Source: Neoarius graeffei (taxonomy: Eukaryota > Chordata > Actinopteri > Siluriformes > Ariidae). Taken from it: a stretch of DNA of 64,000 nucleotides. Every line of letters starts with the position of its first letter. Position 1 is the stretch's first letter. The DNA lies in contig NC_083581.1 of NCBI RefSeq assembly GCF_027579695.1, positions 60,586,200 through 60,650,199 of the forward strand. Direction: 5' to 3'. This document shows, one piece after another, positions 12,801 through 23,100 of this stretch. Both the position numbers and the translations under genes were made by a program. A model generated the notes under the pieces. That model was not told the origin of the DNA. It made no database searches and saw only the letters and a program-made list of their open reading frames with translations.

Positions 12801-15800
12801 CCGGTTTCCCCCACAGTCCAAAGACATGCAGGTTAGGTTAACTGGTGACTCTAAATTGACCGTAGGTGTGAATGTGAGTGTGAATGGTTGTCTGTGTCTA
12901 TGTGTCAGCCTTGTGATGACCTGGCGACTTGTCCAGGGTGTACCCCGCCTTTCGCCCGTAGCCAGCTGGGATAGGCTCCAGCTTGCCTGCGACCCTGTAG
13001 AAGGATAAAGCGGCTACAGATAATGAGATGAGATGAGAAGTATACCACAAGTAAACTTATATACGAATAGTTTACTAGTTCTATACTTGTAGTCCACTCT
13101 TTAGTTTACAAAAGCATACTTCATAGTATACTGGAAATATACCATGAGTTTACTTGTTTTATACTTCTAGTCCACTTTTTAGTTTACTAAAGTATACTTT
13201 ATAGCATATTGGAAATATACTATTAGTATTCCACCCCAGAACTGACCACAAACTTATGGTACATGTAGGTTTAAAAGATGGGATTTAAAACATGCTGGCG
13301 TATATCACAAAGAAGCCAATATGTGTGAAAAAAAAGTATTTTATAGGCTACTACCAAAAGGATAAGCACAACTACAGGGCAAGTACACTTAAAAAATTTG
13401 TGCCTTATGTTTAATACTTTATTACATTTTTGTTAAGTATATCTTGATCAAAAGTTTAAGTATAAACTTAATATATTTTGACTTTTCTATATACTTTTCA
13501 GTATAAGCCAAGTGTACTTATGTATAACTTTATTAAGTATATATCTGATAAGTAAATAAAAAGTAAACTGAAAGCATACTCTCTTATTTTTAGACTAGAA
13601 GCACACTTGAATAAACTTCTTTTTTGTAAGGGGAGTTTTTCCTTGCCACTTGCTCATTAGGGATATATTTATTGATTCATATGTTTAAAATCTATATTCT
13701 TCTGTAAAGCTGATTTGCAACAATGTCTATTATTAAAAGTGCTCTACAAATAAATTGATTTAAATGGCACATGGCGTAGGCACTTGTATCCTGTCTTTAA
13801 TCACCACACATTACAGTGAACCATTACTCACAATTTTTCTCATCTCATCTCATTATCTCTAGCCGCTTTATCCTTCTACAGGGTCGCAGGCAAGCTGGAG
13901 CCTATCCCAGCTGACTACGGGCGAAAGGCGGGGTACACCCTGGACAAGTCGCCAGGTCATCACAGGGCTGACACATAGACACAGACAACCATTCACATTT
14001 ACATTCACACCTACGGTCAATTTAGAGTCACCAGTTAACCTAACCTGCATGTCTTTGGACTGTGGGGGAAACCGGAGCACCCGGAGGAAACCCACGCGGA
14101 CACGGGGAGAACATGCAAACTCTGCACAGAAAGGCCCTCGCCGGCCACAGGGCTCCAACCCGGACCTTCTTGCTGTGAGGCGACAGCGATAACCACTACA
14201 CCACCGTGCCGCCCCACTCACAATTTTTATTATTGTAAAATTTAACCATGCATTACCTGCATGCTGTTAAAAAGGGTACAGATTGCACTCTCCTCCTCAT
14301 CCACATTTGCCCTGACTTCTCCAATCATAGCTTTCAGTAGAGCAATAGCTTCTCGTGCTGACGTCTGGAGCTCCTTCACAGCCTTAAACAAGAGATGACG
14401 GGTGTTCGTACAGTATGTGTTACCTTGCAATAATATGTAGAAGGTAAGGATTTCAGGTTCCTTACTAAAACGGCTTGGTCCAGTTTTTCACAGCCTTGCA
14501 TATAGGCTGTCTCAATATCAATGCAGTGCGCTCTGCTTTCCCTGTAAAATAATCACCACAAAACAATTTGATTAACAAAAACAACAATCTTTATCCAACT
14601 CCTGGAAGTGAGAAAAGCTGCACTCACACTGGCATGTCTCTGAAACAGTTGATGCAAAGCATAGACTTCTTCTCCGTAGAGAACATGATGTATAGTTCTT
14701 CATGGAGGGCTGTAAACAAACAGAGAGCCTCAGGATTAACACAATTGATAGTGATGTCAAGACAAACAATTTCACCAATGTTCTCCAGGGATTTGTGAAA
14801 CATTTAGATACATTAAAAGGGCACGATGCGTACCACACTTTTTGTGGGCTTCCTTGGTGCGTTTGGCCAGGGAAACAATTTCATGACGTGAGAACATCTT
14901 GGCCTTGTGGGTGGCTTCTCTGCAGTTTCCACACAGGGGCTGGTTGCAAGTGTTGCAATAATACATTGCATCCACATCCTGAGAATATATACAGTACTTA
15001 TATATGGTACAAACCAGGGAGCACAAGTGAAATTGAATATCAAAATACACAGTTCAAGTGAAAAACAAAAAAAACCCCACCACATTACATGACATGATAT
15101 TTAGCAGACGCTTTCTGTAGTGTATTGGGGTTTGTGTTAGTGTATTTGGGTTTGTGTTACGGTGCATGCGCACCATCTAGGGCTGTTGCCATAGTTACGA
15201 TTTGTATATTGCTCAGTTGCTTCTGAGTCGAACAGTCATGTAATGCCATGTTGTTTAAGTCTCCAGTAAAGTTCATAAAAGCAATCTCTGTCTCTGCGTC
15301 AGATCTTACACTGGCGACGAAGCGGATTCGGACTAAATGAAGGTTTTTTCGCATCACCTGGCTACGGACAGTTGGACACTTTCTTTCATTCAAGCCCAAG
15401 ATGGTGTGTGAGTAGTGACTTCGATAAGTCTACAACATGACCACGCTAGGTCGGATAGAAGAGTTTAATGAAGGCTCTGGTCATTGTATTGACAAATACC
15501 TGGAGAGATTGGAATGTTTTTTCGTTGCTAATTAGATAGAGGGGGATGAAAAGAAACGCGCTGTCCTGCTTAGTGTGTGTGGTGCTGCAACTTATTCAAC
15601 GTTGCGCTCCGTGCTGGCCCCCACCCGCCCCGCTGAAAGTGCCTACAAAGACATTAAGGAAGCCTTACAATGCCACTATGGCCCCGCACCCTCTGAAATA
15701 GTGCAGCGTTTTCAGTTTCACAATTGCAAACAGAAGCCGGGCCAGAGCATCGCCAATTACATAGCTGAACTGCGAAAACTTTGTCCATTGTGCGTTTGGG

Positions 15801-18800
15801 ACACAACCAGAAGCAATGCTGCGTGATAGGATTGTCTGTGGGGTGCTAGATGAAGCACTCCAGTGGCGTCTGCTGGCGGAACCAAAGCTCACTTTTAAAG
15901 ATGCAGAGGAAAGAGCCCTCACTGCCGAGACAGCCGCTTCAAATGCTCGCATTCTTAATCCAGAACAGACTGACACTGCACAAACAGCTGATGTTCATCA
16001 GACCTCAACGAAGGGGAAACAAACAGAGACCCAAAATCATCCGTGTTTCCGTTGTGGGGGGGTGCATGACCCTCGTACCTGCAAATTCAACTCAGCTGTA
16101 TATCATTACTGTAAGAAGAGAGGGCATATTGCTCGTGTTTGCCTAAAGAAAGCCAAGGATGGCTCTGAATCTTCGGGGGCGGGTGCCCAATCAACACAGC
16201 ATGCACACATTGTCACACAAAGAGAGGAGCAGGAATATGAAATCTACACAATGGGCAGGCAGGTGATTGCAGCAAAGAGGCTACCATATCAGACCACTGT
16301 GATATTAAACAACAAAGCACATGTGATGGAAGTGGATTCTGGAGCGGCATGCTCTTTGATCAGTGAAAACACCTACAACACCCTGTGGCCAGACCAACCT
16401 CCTTTAATACATAAAGACAATAGTGTGCTTAAGCAGTGGTCACAGGCAGAGCTGCGGGTTAGGGGGAAGATTTTTGCAAAAGTGCAATACCAGGGCCATG
16501 AGGTCACATTGCCCCTGCTTATTGTGCAAGGACAGGGGACAAGTCTTTTGGGCCGCGACTGGTTTGATGCCTTAGGCATATTCATGATGGGCGTGCATCA
16601 AGTACACATACAATCCGTAGAGTCAATCCTGAATGAATATGCAGAAGTGTTTCAAGAGTTGGGGGCCACACGCACACCTCCAATCTCCATTGACATTGAT
16701 CCTACAGCTTCACCCAAGTTCTTCAAAGCCTGCCCCGTGCCATTTGCTCTTCGTCCCAAGTTAGATGAAGAACTTCATAAGCTAGTAGCTCAAGGCATTT
16801 TTGAGCCAGTATGTACCTCGAGGTGGGCCACGCCCATTGTGCCAGTAGCAAAAAAAGATGGCAGCTTAAGGATTTGTGGTGACTACCGCTGCACAGTTAA
16901 CACTGTCGTAAAGCCTGATGTGTACCTTATTCCTACTGTGGCAGAACTGTTCTCCAGACTAGCAGGTGGGGTGATTTTCAGTAAACTGGACCTCAAACAA
17001 GCTTACCAGCAGCTCGTGTTGGATGATGCCGCAGCAGAACTCCTTACCATTAACACACACCGTGGACTTTTCCGGGCCCGCCGTCTGCAGTTTGGGGTGT
17101 CAACGGCCATGTCAATATTCCAACGCTTCATGGACACCCTTCTTGCTGGCATTCCAGGTGTTCAACCATATTTGGATGACATCCTCATTGCAGGAAAAAC
17201 AATAGATGAACACAATGTGCGGCTCTCCACTGTCTTGCAGCGGTTTACAGAAGCAGGTCTGTGGCTGCAGAAAGAAAAGAGCATTTTCGCAGCAAGTCAG
17301 GTTGAGTTCCTGGGTTTTTGGGTGGATAAGGATGGTGTACGGCCAACTAGTGAAAAAGTGGAGGCAATCCAGAAGGCGCCGTCACCCCAGAACAAAACAG
17401 AGCTGCAATCCTTTCTTGGCCTCCTAAATTTTTACAGCTGTTTTCTGCCCAACAAAGCTACAGTGTTGGAACCTCTGCATCGTCTGCTGTACCAGTCCTC
17501 CAAGTGGCACTGGAATGATGAACATGAAAAGGCTTACACTGTTGCAAAGCAGCTACTACAAGCTGATGGTGTGCTGACCCACTATGATGAAAGCAAACCC
17601 CTTGCCGTTGCATGTGATGCTTCACCTTATGGCTTGGGGGCGCTTCTCTTCCATATTGAGCCAGACGGACGAGAGGCCCCCATCTGTTTTGTGTCCAGAA
17701 TGCTGTCTTTGACGGAGAGGAATTATGCACAAATTGATAAAGAGGCGCTGGCCGTCATTTTTGCCATCAGGAAGTTTCACCAGTACCTCGCTGGTCGCCA
17801 TTTTGTGGTTTTTACTGACCACAAGCCTCTCTTAGGCCTGCTGCAACACTCTAAGCCCATCCCCTCTGTCCCCTTGCATGCTGCGCTGGAGTGTGACTCT
17901 TGGAGCCTATGATTATGAGCTCTGCTACTGACCAGGTAAACAGCTAGCAAATGCTGATGCTTTGAGCCGTCTGCCCCTACCCTCTACAGCGGCAGTGACC
18001 CCACCACCCCTGGAGGTACTTTTATTGGAAATGGTACCGGATGCCCCATTACATGCAAGCAGAATTGCTGCCCTCACTCTGAAAGATCCGATTCTGTCTC
18101 GCGTTTTACCCTGGGTCCTGCATGGCTGGCCAGCAGAGGTGCCTGATGCCCGTTTCAAGCCATTCCTCAACCGCCATCATGAGCTGTTGGCACATAAGGA
18201 CTGCCTCTTATGGGGAAGTCGGGTGGTTGTTCCCAATCTGGCAAGGGAGGGAGTATTAGCCATGCTACATGATGCACACCCAGGTATTGTGCACATGAAA
18301 GGGCTGGGTAGGAGTTATGTATGGTGGCCAGGTATGGATGCCGCCATTGAGCAAACTGTGAAATCCTGTGACATCTGCCAAAGGTCCCGCCATGCTCCGC
18401 CCACTGCACAGCTGCATCCATGGGAGTGGACAACAAAGAAATGGTCTCAACTGCACATAGACTTTGCTGGTCCATTCCAAGGAAAGACTTTCCTCATCGT
18501 TGTGGACTCCCACTCCAAGTGGTTGAAGGTAGCCATGGTCAGTTCAATGTCATCCTCTGCTGTGATTAGCACACTGAGACTATTGTTTGCAACTCATGGT
18601 TTGCCAGACGTTATTGTCTCTGACAATGGGGCCTCCTTCACCTCTGAAGCATTCAAGGAGTTTGCCAGGCACAATGGCATAAGGCATGTGACTACAGCGC
18701 CCTATCAGCCCTGCTCCAATGGTCAAGCTGAATGCATGGTCCAGACAACCAAGGAGGCCTTGTCCAGAATCACCGCTGGGGACTGGCAGACACGTCTAGC

Positions 18801-20120
18801 TAGGTTCCTATTGTCACAACACACCACTCCTAATTCGTCAACTGGAAAAAGCCCTGCTGAGATGCTCATGAATAGGTGCCTTACCACGGCTCTCGATCGC
18901 CTTCATCCAGATTTTGAAAAGGACATGCATCACAAACAAGAGGTGGTTGCCGATAAGCAGAGAGGCAGTGCTAGGAGTTTTCAGCCTCAAGATAATGTGT
19001 ACATGAGGAGCTACGTTGGGGCATGTAAATGGGTCACGGGGGTCATCGTGGATACCACAGGCCCTGTTTCATACAGAGTACAAACACCAGATGGGCAACT
19101 GCATCGGCGCCATGTGGATCAACTTCGTGGTCGAGTGCCGGCATGTGCTGACCCGGGTTCTGAAGAATCACCTGACCGCAGTGCCCAGGAGCCTATTGAA
19201 CCGACCCAACCTGTCTCTCCGCAACCACCAGACAGCGTGGAGCCAGGTGGTCCCTCTGTCCCCGTGGTGGTGCCTACGCCTACCACTCCCCAACTGCGCC
19301 CAGCAAGGGAGCGCAACCCACCACGGCGTTTTGAAGATTTTGTGGACTGGGGGAAAGGGGTGTAGTGTATTTGGGTTTGTGTTAGTGTATTTGGGTTTGT
19401 GTTACGGTGCATGCGCACCATCTAGGGCTGTTGCCATAGTTACGATTTGTATATTGCTCAGTTGCTTCTGAATCGAACAGTCATGTAACGCCATGTTGTT
19501 TAAGTCTCCAGTAAAGTTCATAAAAGCAACCTCTGTCTCTGCGTCGGATCTTACACTTTCATCCAGGGCGACGTACAATGAGTGCTAAAGTCAGGTACAT
19601 GAAGTGCTGAACTTCTACACAAGAAAGTTCTAGTGCCAACTTAACAAGTGACAACAATACTTAGTGTAATGTTTTGTTGAAGTATCAAAACTTAAAACAC
19701 ACACGCCCAAAATATAGATGGGGGTTTGTTTTCTATACCACGTTTTAGCTAGCTAGCCAACACTAGTCACTTAGCTTGATTGATTGACTTAAAAAAAAAC
19801 ACCCAGCCATAATTAAAATGCAGCATCAACTAAATGTAGGTGATAAACAGAAAGACTAGTGAAAGATTGGAATATTACTGACTCACACAGATAATAACTG
19901 AGCTAGCTGGCTAATATTTTCTTGCTCACTAAAAAACAAACACTTGTTGTAGGAAAGAGGCTTTTATGTACACAATAATTGTACTTGTTGTAATACTGAG
20001 GAAACTCTGGTAACAGCAGCACATAATTAGGCCTACTCTTAGTTTCCATTAATTGGGCTATGTCCCAAACCACATAATCTATCAATCTATCAATCAATCT
20101 ATCAATCAATCAATCAATCA

Positions 20121-20171
<51 letters not shown>

Positions 20172-23100
20172 AATCTATCTATCTATCTATCTATCTATCT
20201 GGCATATCACTGCAGTGACGTGGCCGCTCTGACGGCTTCAGCCATCAAAGTCTCTAGGGAAGAATTACAGTAGTGGTTTGCCGTTGCCTTCTACTGGATT
20301 ATTATAGAGGTTTTCTCCTCTCAATCATTCACACACACACCTATGGGAAATTTAGAGTAGTCAGTTAATCTAACCGTGTGTCTTTGGACTGTTAGTAGAG
20401 GACCTGATTTAGATACAGTATGTATGCACATAGGAGAGGATAACTCAACTGTCATAGGCTAATTTGAACCCAAGAGACAACTTGGGATGTGTGCCAAAAT
20501 CGTTATCCGGGGCGAACAGGCCAAAAATGACCAATCCAAGATGGCTGCCGGTAGCCATTTTGAAAATATCAATTTTTTAACCACTCACCACAGAAGTATG
20601 TGCAGTACCTCATTGTATGGGTTTTTAGGTATGGGGAATCCATTATTGACACAATTTTCATGATTGAAGGAAAAAGGAACAAGCTATGGTCAGGGGCAAG
20701 GTAATAAATAAATAAATAAATACCCAGGCGGCACGGTGGTGTAGTGGTTAGCGCTGTCGCCTCACAGCAAGAAGGTCTGGGTTGGAGCCCCGTGGCCGGC
20801 GAGGGCCTTTCTGTGCGGAGTTTGCATGTTCTCCCCGTGTCCGCGTGGGTTTCCTCCGGGTGCTCCGGTTTCCCCCACAGTCCAAAGACATGCAGGTTAG
20901 GTTAACTGGTGACTCTAAATTGACCGTAGGTGTGAATATGAGTGTGAATGGTTGTCTGTGTGTATGTGTCAGCCCTGTGATGACCTGGCGACTTGTCCAG
21001 GGTGTACCCCGCCTTTCGCCCGTAGTCAGCTGAGATAGGCTCCAGCTTGCCTGCAACCCTGGAGAAGGATAAAGCGGCTAGAGATAATGAGATGAGATGA
21101 AATAAATACCCACCCACCAAAAATTGGCCAAAATTACAGTTTCACACAAAACGTGAGAAAAACAGAATAACCCTACCTCAAACATGAACTCATGGAATTG
21201 GGAGACCTATGCACATAATTTAGAAGAGTATAAGAAAGCAAGCATTTGATTAATATAAAGAAATTGTATTTTCAATCCTATTGTGATCAATGGAATGTTA
21301 ACTTAAAATGAAAAATACAAAACAAAACTTTAGTAGGCAGAAATATCTTGAGCCTAAATTTTCAACAGCCAACAATACAACTTTTAACATCATATCACTG
21401 TTTATGTGTCACACAAACAGGGGTCAGGAACATGAAGAGTAACACAATAATAATGTCGTAATTCTGGTGGCCATCTTGGACTGGTAATTTTCAGGCTGTT
21501 GGCCCCGGATAGTGATTTTGGCACACATCCTAAGTTATTCCTTGGGGTCAAATTAACCTATAACAGTTGAGTTATACTCTCCTAAATTATGTGCATACAT
21601 GTCTAAGCCAGGTCCTAGACTATGTGGGGGAAACCCACGTAGACACAGGGAGAACATACAAACTCCACATGGAAAGGCCCCCGTCAGCCATTGGGCTTGA
21701 ACCCAGAACCTTCTTGCTGTGAGGTGACAGTGCTAACCAACTGCACCACCGTGCCACCCAAACCATGTGATACTGCATACTAAATAGTACGTTAGTACAC
21801 CAATGTGTCATTGGGGACACAGCCTTGAATTACCATTGAATGCGTGTTGACTAACACATAGTGGAGCACAAATCTAAAAGATGATCTGCATTGACAATCT
21901 ACCGTAGATATCTGATTATATAGTAACCTTTATTAGACGACATTATATATTTACCTGATTATCATTAAAGAAATATTTCATAAGTATCATTTTTATTAAC
22001 CAAAGAGGGCTTCAAATCCTTAAATCCCGAAATCTTACACTCAGGAACCCAAAGTTTTGGAGGTTAGTTCACTGGAGATTAGGAAACTTTTTACCCATGC
22101 AATTTCAATCCATTTAAATCAAGCCATTGTATCAATACGAATCATAACTCTTGTGCCTGACCAGAAGACGGTTTAAGACCTGTTTCTTGCACTCCCAGTC
22201 ACAGTTGGCACACTGCACGACTTCCTCGCTGTCCGCAGAATTATCCACCAAGAACTTCAGCAGACGGTCCTCTGGAGGCAGTGCATTCACCCCTTTCACA
22301 ACAGACTGGTGCCTGAAAGGTACGGGGAAAAGGAAGCACATCTCACATGCTGTTTTTGTTCCAGTTTAGAAAGTGAGAGACTATTTTGAATTCTATATTG
22401 CTCATACATCTGCTATATACAGTATCTACCACTCCCTTTCTCTTACCATCATAGCAACAAGACTAGAACTAGCATTGTTTTGAATTCCTGGATAAATCAG
22501 TGTTTGTAAAGATAGATACAACTCCAAAAATAGTCACGAGCATATGCTGTAGTGGAAACCAGGATTTCCTTGGTCTCTGAACAATTATTAGTCAAGGTTC
22601 GTGAAAACACATGCAAACTCACTTATACAATTTTATCCATATCAAGTGAAGATTGTAGTTCTGAATAGAAACCAGTGTAATTCATATTTCTGCTACGTTT
22701 GGCAATTTAGTAGTAACGTATGCAAGATATGCAAGCACTTTTAAACTCATACTTACATAAACATGTTAATGTAACCATGACGTTTCTCCTTTTTTGATGC
22801 ATTTCCTTATATTTGATATCCATAAATATTCTATAGAAGTTAGCTGTTGCATGACTTGCTAGTCCACAGAAGGAGAACGGACAGGACAGAGAAGGTGTAG
22901 CAATCTCTAATCATACACAGCACAAGATAAGGGTACATGCCCGGTGTTTGTCTGACGCCGCAGTGGCCTTGCTGGAGTATGCCATGTGTATTACTATCCA
23001 GGCTAAAACAAGGGCAGGATTTATGCTGCAGCTGTTGATTGTTGTCTCTGGTATGCCCTGGCACTGGGGAACTGAATGAATGCATGTCATTCTGAGCTGT

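Larger units (their letters stand above)
10601..13765 (+). mobile_element. L2-type LINE 3' end, broken by three nested insertions
   Basis: Fragments of the RT C-terminus (VKCLGVIIGSSL at 10603; FVTSRLDYCNALLSGC; LLTYKVLYCLVLQYLS; STAGGRACSYEAPQLWNSLP) are followed by a 3'UTR that ends in GTGCTCTACAAATAAATTGA. The element is cut by V-SINEs at 10704-11060 and 11933-12292 and by a MITE at 12433-13632; sequence resumes exactly after each. Frameshifts and stops are frequent. It lies antisense in the rnf207 intron. Confidence 0.82.
15116..19555 (+). mobile_element. Ty3/gypsy LTR retrotransposon, complete structure, inactivated
   Basis: A 4.44-kb element bounded by 195-bp LTRs (15116-15310, 19361-19555) and a 5-bp target duplication CTTTC (15111-15115, 19556-19560). 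Between them: gag with zinc knuckle, protease, reverse transcriptase, RNase H and integrase in gypsy order, then a GGGGGAAAGGGG polypurine tract at about 19349. The LTRs differ at about 5 of 195 positions by eye, so the insertion is young. It is dead: a TAG in gag (15533), a frameshift at about 15780-15825, another at about 17860-17930 and a TGA (17929). It lies antisense in an rnf207 intron and has no env. Confidence 0.95.
20200..21759 (-). mobile_element. V-SINE with a different 3' body, split by a MITE
   Basis: The part at 20200-20391 (GTTGCCTTCTACTGGATTAT, CACACCTATGGGAAATTTAG, TGTCTTTGGACTGT) continues at 21623 with GTGGGGGAAACCCACG to the CACCGTGCCACCC head at 21759. The core and head are those of the V-SINE family; the 3' part is unlike the other copies here. 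The interruption is the MITE at 20392-21622. Confidence 0.8.

Noticed and set aside
15116-19555. Endogenous retrovirus rather than retrotransposon
   Set aside because: No envelope frame lies between integrase and the 3' LTR, and the domain order and motifs fit ordinary Ty3/gypsy elements.
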